Assembly (NCBI RefSeq): GCF_036588685.1
Contig: NC_086374.1
Span: 27,334,886 to 27,398,885 of the forward strand
Direction: 5' to 3'
Length of the DNA stretch: 64,000 nucleotides
From: Mytilus trossulus
Lineage: Eukaryota; Mollusca; Bivalvia; Mytilida; Mytilidae
The position numbers and the translations under genes are program-made. The notes under the pieces were generated by a model. It ran no database searches. It had not been told where the DNA came from and saw only the letters and a list, made by a program, of their open reading frames with translations. Shown piece by piece: positions 31,011 through 42,342 of the stretch; the stretch's first letter is position 1, and the number at the start of each line of letters is the position of its first letter.

Positions 31011-32122
31011 AACCTTATATTGTTTAGGCAGATCTAAAAGATCTAAAATGAATAAGGCCTCATTTATAACAAAAATATTTATGAAAACAAATATGACAGA
31101 CATGAATCAAACACAACCACTGAATTACAGGAGTCATTTCTCAAACAAACTAATTAATAAAATTCATTGAAAGTATACTGAATTGTTCACGACTTATGAT
31201 CAATCTTAATCATAAGTTTTTTGGTGAAACTGACTTCTGGCTCCTGACTTAGGACTTCACTAGAGGTACAAGACTTGGTTTTGTAAACATCAGTTAATTA
31301 TTAAAATGTTTTTTTTTTTCATTTTTAGCTCACCTGGCCCGAAGGGCCAAGTGAGCTTTTCTCATCACTTGGCGTCCGGCGTCCGTCGTCGTCCGTCGTC
31401 GTCCTGCGTTAACTTTTACAAAAATCTTCTCCTCTGAAACTACTAGGCCAAATTTAACCAAACTTGGCAACAATCATCATTGGGGTATCTAGTTAAAAAA
31501 TTGTGTCCGGTGACCCCGCCAACTAACCAAGATGGCCGCCATGGCTATAAATAGAACATAGGGGTAAAATGCAGTTTTTGGCTTATAACTCAAAAACCAA
31601 AGCATTTAGGGCAAATCTGACATGGGGGTAATATTGTTAATCAGGTTAAGATCTATCTGCTCTGAAATTTTCAGATAAATCTGACATTCCGTTGTTAGGT
31701 TGCTGCCCCTGAATTGGTAATTTTAAGGAAATTTTGTTGTTTTTGGTTATTATCTTGAATATTATTTTAGATAGAGATAAACTGTAAAAAGCAATAATGT
31801 TCAGCAAAGTAAGATCTACAAATAAGTCAACATGACCAAAATGATCAGTTGACCACTTTAGGAGTTATTGCCCTTTATAGTCAATTTTTAACCATTTTTC
31901 GTAAATCTTAGTAATCTTTTAGAAAAATCTTCTCCTCTGAAACTGCTGGGCCAAATTATTTGAAACTTGGCCACAATCATCATTGGGGTATCTAGTTTAA
32001 AAATTGTGTCCGGTGACCCCGCCAACTAACCAAGATGACCGCCATGGCTATAAATAGAACATAGGGGTAAAATGCAGTTTTTGGCTTATAACTCAAAAAC
32101 CAAAGCATTTAGAGCAAATCTG

Positions 32123-33306
32123 ACATTTGATAAAATTGTTAATCAGGTGAAGATCTATCTGCCCTGAAATTTTCAGATGAATTGGACAACCTGTTTTTGG
32201 GTTGCGGCCCCTGAATTGTTAATTTTAAGGAAATTTTGCTGTTTTTGGTTATTATATTGAATATTATTATAGATATAGGTAAACTATAAACAGCAATAAT
32301 GTTCAGCAAGGTCAGAGTTACAAATAAGTCAACATGACCAAAATGGTCAGTTGACCTCTTTAGGAGTTATTGCCCTTTAAAGTCAATTTTTAACCATTTT
32401 TCGTAAATTTTATATATCTTTTACTAAAATCTTCTTCTCTGAAACTGCTGTGCCAAATTGATCCAAACTTGGCCACAATCATCTTTGGGGTTTCTTGTTT
32501 AAAAAATGTGTCCGGTGACCTGGCCATCAAACCAAGATGGCCGCCACGGCTAAAAATAGAACATAGGGGTAAAATGCAGTTTTTGGCTTATAACTCAAAA
32601 ACCAAATAATTTAGAGAAAATCTGACATGAAGTAAAATTGTTAATCAGGTCAAAATCTATCTGCCCTGAAATTTTCAAGATGAATAGACCACTTTCGAGT
32701 TCATCCGTCACCGGACATTTGATAAAATTGTTAATCAGGTGAAGATCTATCTGCCCTGAAATTTTCAGATGAATTGGACAACCTGTTTTTGGGTTGCGGC
32801 CCCTGAATTGTTAATTTTAAGGAAATTTTGCTGTTTTTGGTTATTATATTGAATATTATTATAGATATAGGTAAACTGTAAACAGCAATAATGTTCAGCA
32901 AGGTCAGAGTTACAAATAAGTCAACATGACCAAAATGGTCAGTTGACCTCTTTAGGAGTTATTGCCCTTTAAAGTCAATTTTTAACCATTTTTCGTAAAT
33001 TTTATATATCTTTTACTAAAATCTTCTTCTCTGAAACTGCTGTGCCAAATTGATCCAAACTTGGCCACAATCATCTTTGGGGTTTCTTGTTTAAAAAATG
33101 TGTCCGGTGACCTGGCCATCAAACCAAGATGGCCGCCACGGCTAAAAATAGAACATAGGGGTAAAATGCAGTTTTTGGCTTATAACTCAAAAACCAAATA
33201 ATTTAGAGAAAATCTGACATGAAGTAAAATTGTTAATCAGGTCAAAATCTATCTGCCCTGAAATTTTCAAGATGAATAGACCACTTTCGAGTTCATCCCT
33301 CACCGG
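32123..33306 (+). repeat. 592 bp tandem duplication inside family A
   Basis: Copies 32123-32714 and 32715-33306 are almost identical; the few differences include ACTATAAACAG versus ACTGTAAACAG and ATCCGTCACC versus ATCCCTCACC. Each copy ends with the first 30 bases of the TIR of the 33277-33668 element (TAGACCACTTTCGAGTTCAT through CCGG). The duplication therefore happened after that element had inserted. Confidence 0.9.
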
Positions 33307-33668
33307 AAAAAACTCGTCAATTATACGCGCCTTTATCACCGTCATTTGTGCGTTTAGGGGCGTCGTCACTTCCTTCCAATGTTGAGCGAGTGGTTGGAAA
33401 ACTATAATTCTATATTGTACGAATTATTCGGCAAATTGAATTCTCAAAATTGACAATCAACACTGCTGTCATTAGGGAATTGTCAGTAAGTACCTACAGA
33501 GCAACCATTATTTCTAGTTTATCCTGCACAAAGACGATCACCAAGACGCTTGATGAACGTAAATAGTGCAGGGATACAGGCGAGCCACTCTATCTGGTAA
33601 ATGACGTCATAAAGGCGTGCATAATTGACGAGTTTTTGCCGGTGACGGATGAACTCGAAAGTGGTCTA
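33277..33668. mobile_element. 392 bp TIR element inside family A
   Basis: The left end TAGACCACTTTCGAGTTCAT and its inverted match at the right end cover about 55 bp with few mismatches, including CACCGG-AAAAACTCGTCAA. The host around it reads GATGAA|TTGGACAACC, as in uninterrupted copies of family A, so little or no target duplication was made, or only TA. The interior is non-coding. Confidence 0.8.
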
Positions 33669-33948
33669 TTGGACAACCTGTTTTTGGGTTGTGGCCCCTG
33701 AATTGGTAATTTTAAGGACATTTTGCTGTTTTTGGTTATTATATTGAATATTATTATAGATATAGGTAAACTATAAACAGCAATAATTTTCAGCAAAGTA
33801 AGATCTACAAATAAGTCAACATGAACGAAATGGTCAATTGACCCCTGTAGGAGTTATTGAACTTTGTAGTCAATTTTCAATCTGCTTCCTTTGTTTAATA
33901 TTCACATAGACCAAGGTGAGCGACACAGGCTCTTTAGAGCCTCTAGTT

Positions 33949-34633
33949 AATATCATCATCATTAAGCAGTATTTATATTTTTGTACCAGACATGCCTATT
34001 TTGCTAAATTCCACAGTTTTTGCTATTACCAAAAAACAGCAATCTATAGCTCACTATTTTATATGGCAAAAATTATTAGCAAAACAAGATTTACAAATAA
34101 ATCTGCATGACTGAAATCATAGAAAGACTCCTAAAAGGATGCATTTCCCTTAAATGAGAGGACTTCAATAATTTTTTTGTCTAGGCTATCGGATACTGGT
34201 CCTGTGGTTTTGTTGAACTGATATATTTTGTGTTTATGTCGTAAACTGGAATAATCAAGGGTATAATGTTGTAAATTCCTGATAATAGTAATTAAGTATT
34301 TTAGCAACTTTAATAAATGTCATGAAAAGTTTATCAAAGCCCCATTATCGTCAATATATATATTCATGAAACCAATTGCAAGGACACATACATAATTATT
34401 CTATTATAATCAACTGAATTAATGGCAGTTGTCAGCATCGGTCCAAGGACACATTTATCATCCTTTCATTTTCGTTGTCTACAAATATAGTTCTTTTGTG
34501 GAGTGTTAAAGTAAAATTTAACTTGCACATTTTTTCATACCCTCTCTTTTTTATTAAGTGCATAAAATAACAAGTATGAAATGTCATGTGACAAAAACTT
34601 TTTGTCAAAAAACATTTCGGATGATGAGTTTTT
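33949..34633. other. Intergenic, diverged family A-like traces
   Basis: AGCAAAACAAGATTTACAAA near 34077 recalls the family A interior. Otherwise no feature is supported. Confidence 0.4.
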
Positions 34634-35165
34634 ATACGCCCGTTGTCTTTTAGACAGGACTTATTATGGTATACCGTTGTCTGTCTGTCGTTTTTTTTAA
34701 ATTTCAGATCTTAAGTTTTGGATTTATGGGGCTTTATTCATAAAAAAGTCCGTCCCTCTGTCCCTGCGTCGTCCACACTTCGGACAATAACTCAAAAACA
34801 CTTTCACCAATTTCCATGAAACTTAAGTGAATTGTTTATATCTATTGGCGTAAGCTCCCTTTCAATTTTTATAAATTTCAGATTTTAAGTTTTGGATTTA
34901 TGGGGCTTTATTCATAAAAAAGGGGGGATTTTTAACACTTCGGACAATAACTCAAAAAGGCTTTCACCAATGTCCATGAAACTTTGGTGAATTGTTTATA
35001 TCTATTGATGTAAGCTCCCTTTCAATTTTTATAAATTTCAGATTTTACATTTCCGTGTTAAGAATTTTTATCCTTAGAAATGGGTGGATTTTCCAATTTT
35101 TGGACAATAACTTAAGCCTGTCTTTTAGGGCAACAAGCTTATCATGCGCTAAAGCGCAGCCCTTT
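34634..35165 (+). mobile_element. Family C repeat, TTTTT-bounded 5' end
   Basis: Starts after TTTTT with ATACGCCCGTTGTCTTTTAG and contains three diverged units of about 165 bp carrying AATTTCAGAT, TTAAGTTTTGGATTTATGGG, CTTCGGACAATAACTCAAAA and TATCTATTGGCGTAAGCTCC. A related GTCTTTTAGGGCAACAAGCT lies near 35119. The 3' boundary is not clear. Confidence 0.5.
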
Positions 35166-35219
35166 ATCAGGGGATATAGTGAGTTGGTAAAGTTAAAAAA
35201 GAAAAGAAAAATGTAGGTA

Positions 35220-36578
35220 TAAACATGTCTAACTGAACTATCAGTATATAACACTGTCTCAAAAAAGAATTGTCAATATTTTAAGTTAAATAGAGCTGGT
35301 GAAAGTTGCTTTGTTCTATGATTTTGATATAATTTGTCTGAAAAGTAGTACACTACAGTGTAAAAATCTTTTTAGCTATTGCAGAATTTTTTAATTGTCT
35401 TAAAGAGATGCACTACGAAATAACTCTGCTCTTGTGCCAGTTGCCCCTATTTAAAAATGGGTTCACTAGGTGAATGTTATATGTCATTACTCTGTGTTTA
35501 TTATTTTTCAGATAATTTTTCCATCAAGTAATGAACTTCAGATTTGCTGTCAAGCAAAATATTGAAGTGTTTGCACTTTTACTTTTGTTAAGTGAAGCAA
35601 GTTGTATCAAGGTAGAGAAAATAAAATGTTGGATAATTAAATGAAGCACAGCTGTACACGATAGAAGTCTTGATAATTCTGTAGTATATAAAGTGTTCTT
35701 CATTAATTTTATAATAACATTGAATTATGGGGAAAGTGCAGATTATATTAGATATAAGTGTATGTTGCACTGATATATCAAAATTTACCTAATTTCATTA
35801 TAGAAAAGATATTAAAGATTATTAAAGTGTTGCTGTAATAGTTTCAGCCCCTGCTCTGATTTTATGGACGACATTCAATGTTATCATAATTTGAGTTTTG
35901 AGGCTAATCCTTTATAATTACAAACTGCAACAAATCTGTGTAATATCTTTTAACTATAATAAAATTATGGTGAACAATGATTACAAAAATGAACTTACCT
36001 TAACATTTTATAATCAAACTTCAATTAAGTACTATGGTAACATTCTTTCATTATTCTTATGTTAGTTGGTGATATAAATTTAAGCAGAGAAAATACAAGA
36101 GCTTATAAACATAATTATACTTTAGATAAAACTTTTGCTTCCCAATGAAATTGAAAAAAAATGTATAATGTGTGTGCAAATGATTTTCTCTTTCTGAAAT
36201 ATCTGAATCACTTCTGCTCTTAATCAAATGAAATACTTTTGCTAGTTACCATAGTTTATTTATCAAATTATCTTGACTTACATGATTTCTTTTTCATAGC
36301 TGGAGATTTGGTGCATCTTTATTTGATTCATTATGTCCTAGATGAGTTTTTTCTGCAGATGTACATGACTATTCTTTGGATATATATGTTTTATATATTA
36401 TGTTTTTTTCTCTCATAAGTTTGAAAATGTATTAAATGGTAATTATTGTTGAAATTTCTTACCATTCCTTCTGCAAAACTGATCTTAAATTATTGTGTAT
36501 TTGTTGATTTTTGGATTTTATATATCGATAATTGTAAAAAAGTATTTGATATTTTGGATTATTTAACAAAGCTTGCAG
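35220..36578. other. Stretch upstream of the 36593 exon, nothing recognised
   Basis: AT-rich and largely free of the repeat families seen elsewhere in the window. It would hold the 5' UTR or promoter of the exon at 36593 if that exon is a gene start. Confidence 0.4.
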
Positions 36579-36592
36579 TACATTCCAACAGA

Positions 36593-36682
36593 ATGAACTA
36601 TAATGTGTCATACTCCTATCCAAGACAAGACCAGTCGGTGTCCTATCAAATATGTGCTGATGATATACAAGATATTTGTTGG
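36593..36682 (+). CDS. Probable coding exon with ATG, unknown gene
   Basis: An ATG at 36593 opens 30 codons ending at a consensus donor (TGTTGG|GTAAGT) in phase 0. The residues (MNYNVSYSYPRQDQSVSYQI, then an acidic CADDIQDICW) look like real protein. An acceptor-like CTTGCAG lies at 36572-36578, so the exon may begin at 36579 with a short 5' UTR. It is phase-compatible with the exon at 58009-58185, which would mean a 21 kb intron filled with transposons. I do not recognise the protein; the Y/S/Q-rich composition suits the N-terminus of a nuclear or RNA-binding protein, but that is only a guess. Confidence 0.5.
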
Positions 36683-36765
36683 GTAAGTAGGAATTATGTT
36701 GATCTATTTGATATTTTACGATTTACAGTAGTGTCATATGGGATTTCATGAGGGGGTTTATTTTT

Positions 36766-37450
36766 AGTACAGCTGGCCCAAAGGTCCAAGTGAGCTTTTT
36801 CATTACTTAATGTCCATCAACCAACAAGCTGGACAAGATTTAGAATAAAAACGGGTCAAATTCCAGTTTTCTTCAATATTTGAAACTGCAACCAATAGAA
36901 GAAATCAGACATAAGGCAAAAATGTTCAGAATGATGTGATCTCCTTCAAAACTGCCAGACAACTTATAGAAGTTATTGCCCTTGGAAAATTTGTTTTCAT
37001 TTTTGTGTTTTATCGTGATCAAGAAACTTTAAAATGCAAAAACAATATCTACAAATAAGTCAAACAAAGCTGAAATTGTGATAAGACTCCTGATTGGAGA
37101 TATTGTACTAAATGATTTTTTTTACCCTTTTTGTATTTTGATTAATATCTGACAAAAGTCTTTTCCTCTGAAACTATTGGCCCAAACAAAATCAAACTTG
37201 GCCACAATCCTTATTTAGGTATCAAGTTAAAACTAGTATCTAATGTTCCTGTCTGCAAAAAAATATGGTTGACATAGTTAACATTAGAACAAATGGGTAA
37301 AAAGCCAGTTTTGTCTTTCATCTTAAAAACTGCTATGATTAGAAAAATTACGAAATAGACAGAACTGTTCATATTAATGAGATCTACCTTCGTAAGTTTA
37401 CATTTAAACAGTCAGACTAATACGTGAATGAGTGAATGTCCTTTAATGTA
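36766..37450 (+). mobile_element. Diverged family A copy, 5' part
   Basis: Begins after TTTTT with AG(TACAG)CTGGCCCAAAGGTCCA and AGTGAGCTTTTTCATTACTT. It then has two diverged units (CTCTGAAACTATTGGCCCAA, TTGGCCACAATCCTTATTTAG). The 3' hairpin is missing; the Penelope-like element begins where the copy stops. Confidence 0.6.
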
Positions 37451-37464
37451 AAATTTGACCATTT

Positions 37465-39989
37465 TTGTCTCATCTTGACGGAGTCAAAAAGCAAGACCTA
37501 GGTATCATATGCTGTTGCAGTTGCTGCAGTGCCCTCAAAAATGTATTATTTTCTCACGATATTGTTTCTAAAACTGTTCGTAAAAACCGTTCTCACACGT
37601 TAACATTTTGGATATTGTTTCTAAAACTGTTCGTAAAAACCGTTCTCACGGTTGTAGAACAAATCGCAATCAAAGAAAATTTCGGGCCAATCATACCAAT
37701 ATTTCGGACTTAATTTCTATTTCAAAAAACAACGGCAGACATTATCTGTTAACAAAACTCTGTTCGTTACCGGTTAATAAGTAAAATAAAATTTTGGAGG
37801 ATTGCAACACAATTTCATATAGCAGTCCTAAGTATGAAATTGTTCAAATTATTATGGCATATTGTTATTCTAAATTATTTCCCAAAATTGATCGCCCTGA
37901 AGATCATAAAAAACATTTTATTAAAATTAAGTATGTCAATAAAGGCTTTGATTTTGTAAATATTGCCGGTATATTTAACGACCATTCTGTTAAAGAACAA
38001 ATTCCTGGATATTTTGACAATACTGAGCTACCTCTTATTTGTTATATTTACAAGAAATCTACCCGGAAATTTGTGTTTAATTATAGTCAATTGTGTAAAG
38101 ATGTTAATATCAGTGAAAATACACCTACTTCATGTAATTGCAGTAATTCCGAATATATTTATGGACCCATTTCCCATGTTATAACAGGAGATCTTAACAT
38201 CGTTCAAGACCGAGAGTTAAAATCATTTCTCAGTAAAGGACCTAAATATCGTCCCCCGTCAATTATTAATTGGAATGAGTGTCGTAATATCATCCACGAC
38301 TCACTCCATACTTACTGTATGAAATGGATAAAACGGGAAAAAGCTGACAAAAAATCTTTGGACTCTTTTTTTAATTCAGTAATGAAGATAGTTGATATAC
38401 GTATTCAACATTTTAAAGAACATTTTACTATTAACAATAACCACAATAAACCTATTTCTCGTATCAAACATAAACTAAAAGAACTAGCCAAGGAATTTGT
38501 TTTTGTCCCGGCCGATAAAGCTGCTAATAATATTATTATTGTTTGACGTAAATTTTACATCGAGGTTCTGAAAAAGGAAATCACCAATTCACCAACATTC
38601 CAACTGACTCCATTTTCAGAAAACGAAATCTGTAACAAACATAAACTTTTAGCCACCGCTTTACAAGCAGAGCCAAATACAATGAAAGTTCCAATTATGT
38701 ATTGGCTTCCGAAGCTACACAAAACCCCTTACAAATATAGATTTATTTCGTCTTCAAGCCATTGTTCAACTACTAAATTGTCTATTATTCTTACCAGCAC
38801 ACTTGGTACAATTAAAAACCTTATAATAAATTGTTCAAATAAGGCCTTCGAAAATAGTGGAATAAATTACTTTTGGAGTGTCAAGAACTCGTTGGAAGTA
38901 CTTGATAAATTGCATGCTTATATTGGTGATTTTGAATCTGTTCAAAGTTTTGATTTTTCTACCCTGTATACCACATTGCCTCACATTCTCATTAAGAAAA
39001 AATTCACACACCTAATTAAATGGGCATTCAAAAAATCAGAATGTGAATATATATGTTCAAACTCTTTTAGGTCATTTTTTAGTAGCAATAAACAAAAAAA
39101 CTATGTTAATTGGACATGCTTTGATACTATATATGCCCTTGAATTTTTACTAGATAACATTTTTGTTCGCTTTGGGGATTCCGTATATCGTCAGATTATC
39201 GGAATTCCAATGGGGACTAACTGTGCACCACTTATTGCGGACCTCTTTTTGTATTGTTACGAGTTACAATTTATGACAAAAATAAGCAAAGACCCATCAA
39301 AACAACATCTGATAAACAAATTTAATAATACTTTTAGATATTTGGATGATATTTTGGCTCTCAATCATGACGACTTCAGTATGTATATTAATGAAATTTA
39401 TCCTGGTGAACTCACTTTAAATAAAGCTAATACTAACAATGACCACTGCCCTTTCCTCGATCTTGATATCTATATCACTAACGGAAAGCTGAATACTAAA
39501 ATTTATGATAAAAGGGATGATTTTTCATTTCCTATCGTTAATTATCCGTTTTTAGATGGTGACGTTCCCTTGTCACCATCTTACGGTGTTTATATATCTC
39601 AACTTGTACGATTCGCTCGTGTATGTAACAATGTTTTAGATTTTAACGAGAGAAATTTATGTATTACTGAAAAATTATTACACCAGGGTTTTCGATATCA
39701 CAAACTAGTCAAAACATTTACTAAATTTTATCATCGGTATAAAGACATCATTCGTAAATATAGCTCAACATGCAGACTTTTTATACGTTCAGGTATTTCA
39801 CATCCAATTTTTTATGGAAATATTCTTTATAAAGCACAAAGGTGTCAGTATTCACCTCATAAACTTACAAAACCTTTGAATAGACTTATTAAGAAGGGAT
39901 ATAATTACGATACTGTTGTCAAGTCATTAAAGATTGCATATTTTGGCGTTAATATTGAGTCACTGATAAGGTCTTTGCGTCGGAACTAA
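37465..39989 (+). pseudogene. Penelope-like reverse transcriptase, broken by three lesions
   Basis: One reading frame runs through this interval but is interrupted by a 53 bp duplication (37558-37649), a TAA at 37782 and a TGA at 38544 where relatives have Cys (VPADKAANNIIIV-stop-RKFYIEV). The 435-residue segment from 38682 holds the reverse-transcriptase core: YWLPKLHK, FDFSTLYTTLP (first catalytic Asp), GIPMGTNCAPL, RYLDDIL (catalytic Asp pair) and FLDLDI. The LPKLHK and GIPMG pattern matches Penelope-like elements. No GIY-YIG endonuclease follows; the frame ends at RSLRRN. The catalytic residues are intact, so inactivation looks recent. I name no element clade. Confidence 0.75.
37558..37649 (+). 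repeat. 39 bp direct repeat, 53 bp offset
   Basis: GATATTGTTTCTAAAACTGT followed by TCGTAAAAACCGTTCTCAC occurs at 37558-37596 and 37611-37649 with no mismatch that I see. Because 53 is not a multiple of three, the duplication shifts the Penelope-like frame. Confidence 0.9.
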
Positions 39990-40640
39990 ACACATTTATT
40001 CTAAAAACAGTTGTTGGCATGACACGGGTTATGTTCTTCTCATATATGTTATGATGGTATGATACTAAACCCCTTACGGGAAGGATTGTGCCTGATGTTC
40101 ATATGATGAAATCATAATCTTTCAGTCAGTTTAATTGAAGTCTGGAGCTGGCATGTCAGTTAACTGCTAGTAGTCTGTTGTTATTTATGTATTATTGTCA
40201 TTTTGTTTATTTTCTTTGGTTACATCTTCTGACATCAGACTCGGACTTCTCTTGAACTGAATTTTAATGTGCGTATTGTTATGCTTTTACTTTTCTACAC
40301 TGGTTAGAGGTATAGATCTCACAAACATGTTTAACCCCGCCGCATTTTTGCGCCTGTCCCAAGTCAGGAGCCTCTGGCCTTTGTTAGTCTTGTATTATTT
40401 AAATTTTAGTTTCTTGTGTACAATTTGGAAATTAGTATGGCGTTCATTATCACTGAACTAGTATATATTTGTTTAGGGGCCAGCTGAAGGACGCCTCCGG
40501 GTGCGGGAATTTCTCGCTACATTGAAGACCTGTTGGTGACCTTCTGCTGTTGTGTTTTTTTTTATTTTGGTCGGGTTGTTGTCTCTTTGACACATTCCCC
40601 ATTTCCATTCTCAATTTTATTAGTTTGTCATAAGGCAATT
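39990..40640 (+). mobile_element. 3' region of the Penelope-like element
   Basis: Non-coding tail collinear with 9380-10100 (GTTGTTGGCATGACAC, CTGGAGCTGGCATGTCAG, CATCAGACTCGGACTTCTCT, AACCCCGCCGCA, CCAGCTGAAGGACGCC, CATTTCCATTCTCAATTTTA). The copy at 9312 retains the same order, so this is the element's own 3' UTR. The end point is only approximate. Confidence 0.7.
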
Positions 40641-41380
40641 TTTTGATGGAATCACTGGTTTTAGTCTAGTTTTATTTGGAAAATGCAGTGGCATTAGCTG
40701 TGGCACATCTCATTTCCATATAGAGATTGTTTGGCCCTGTACTATATTAACTGAATATTTTGATTAACTTACATATTAAAGGGGACATTAACTGTCAAAT
40801 TCATGATTACCAATTTGACTCAAATTATCACATTTGATTTCTAACATACTAGAATGTAATGTTTAAATAATATATCCAAAATATAAAAAAGTATTAAGAA
40901 TAAACTATTCACAATGCATAGACTTGATAATATGCATCAGCATTTTGAGTGTATTTGAGTCTAGACACCATTTAATTTACCATTGAGGTGACCTTAGAAG
41001 GATGTCAACAGTCATATAACCCAATATAAACATAACTATAGACATAAATAGGTACTGTGCAATTGGATTTTTCTTGGTCTGTTTGTTATCATATAGATTA
41101 AAATAATATGTTTATCATCGTTTTTGCTTTTATAAGTATAAGTTTTTTGTAAATCAAATCAGTCAACTTTATTTTACATTTAATGTAAACTTCTTTTTCT
41201 TTACTGAATACACCGAGTTTATAAGTTATCCATCTCTAGCTAAGAGGTTAAATTGAAGGTCACATGAATACTGATTTAGTAAGGTCAAATTATTCACTTG
41301 CAAGTGATTATCTTAGCCTATTTTGACATTAATGAATCAAACTGACTGTTAAAAGTAAATTATTGTTCCAGTATTTTACC
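40641..41380. other. Unrecognised intron or intergenic sequence
   Basis: AT-rich, with no supported exon or repeat boundary. Confidence 0.45.
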
Positions 41381-41389
41381 TTCATTTAT

Positions 41390-41548
41390 AAATTAGCAAA
41401 ACAAATAATATGATATTTTTAGCTCAATATGGCTGAAATTGTCAGTTAACCTTGTATAGAGCTATTTCTCTTTGTATGATGATTTTTACTGAAAAGTTGC
41501 CTTGGCTGAAGATGCAGGTGAGCTACAAAGGTTCTTTAGAGCCTCTAG
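41390..41548 (+). mobile_element. Family A 3' end fragment
   Basis: Diverged unit sequence ending with CAGGTGAGCTACAAAGG, the hairpin TTCTTTAGAGCC, then TCTAG and TT. This could be the displaced 3' half of the copy at 36766, separated by the Penelope-like insertion, but the intervening 740 bp is not explained. Confidence 0.5.
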
Positions 41549-41759
41549 TTACCTAACATTTGGAAAATTAAGATAGATACACTAAAATTCCAGACCCTTT
41601 ATATAGGTCTTGTTACCTAACATCTTGAAAACTATAATAGATGCATAAAACTGAACAGCAAAATGATTAGACAACAACGATCTGCTTATACAGTCAAAAG
41701 GAATGAAATTCTCTACTTTTTGCAAGATTTGTTGGCCTTGATTCACAATTACTTTATCT

Positions 41760-42029
41760 GTTTGTTTTTTGACTTTTGAGCCATGGTGGTGTTGGTTTAC
41801 TTGTGAGTTTGAATGTCCCTTTGGTACTCTTAGCCTCTTTTTTAACCCATTTTTCATTGCTGTTTATAATCTTCAAAACTATGATCGATATTCAGAAACC
41901 TGGTCCACCTAAAGTGTTCAGGAAGACAGATTTTAGCAAACCTGTATTTGCAATACATAATCTTGTTGCATTGTATAATTTTCAGACGAAAATGCCAGAT
42001 GAGTGACACAGGCCCATGGGAGCACCTAG
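41760..42029 (+). mobile_element. Second family A-like 3' end
   Basis: Ends GATGAGTGACACAGGCCCAT then GGGAGCACCTAG and TT, a diverged form of the family A end in which the hairpin is remade as GGCCC/GGGAGC. The sequence before it is only faintly family A-like. Confidence 0.4.
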
Positions 42030-42342
42030 TTAATTTATGGTAAATTTATTATTTACAAACAGTTTCTTTGCAGACCCTTCCTAATTACTAAGTTGTATGC
42101 ACTGTTACTGTTTGGTTGTATACTTACTCTCTCAATATTGTAGACACCTGTGTCTAATTACCTATATACAGGTGGCTGTAGTGATAGATAGTATCAGACT
42201 GTTAGGGTCAATGATTTCCTGCAGAGTATTACAAATCTTTTCTCTGCTAGACAGTTTTTTCTGGGGCTCTGGATGGCTTACAAACTTTTGTGTGCAATAC
42301 AGAGGTCTGTGATTGTCTTTCTCTCACCCTTCCTATTTACAG

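Larger units (their letters stand above)
31327..33946 (+). mobile_element. Family A Helentron-like element, both ends present
   Basis: Begins right after TTTTT with the hairpin AGCTCAC-TGGCCC / GGGCCA-GTGAGCT, then a GTCCG/TCGTC repeat. It carries three or more internal units of about 500 bp (TCTTCTCCTCTGAAACT, CAAGATGGCCGCCATGGC, AACATAGGGGTAAAATGCAG, GTTATTGCCCTTTATAGTCA). It ends with the hairpin GGCTCTTTAGAGCC, then TCTAG and TT. It is non-coding, with no Rep or helicase. It is enlarged by a 592 bp duplication (32123-33306) and a TIR insertion (33277-33668). Confidence 0.8.

Noticed and set aside
36446..36592. N-terminal extension of the 36593 exon
   Set aside because: The upstream part is AT-rich, hydrophobic and begins at no ATG; an acceptor-like CTTGCAG separates it from the good coding part.
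41582..42006. Frames of 76-91 codons on both strands
   Set aside because: They overlap decayed family A sequence and show no domain or splice support.
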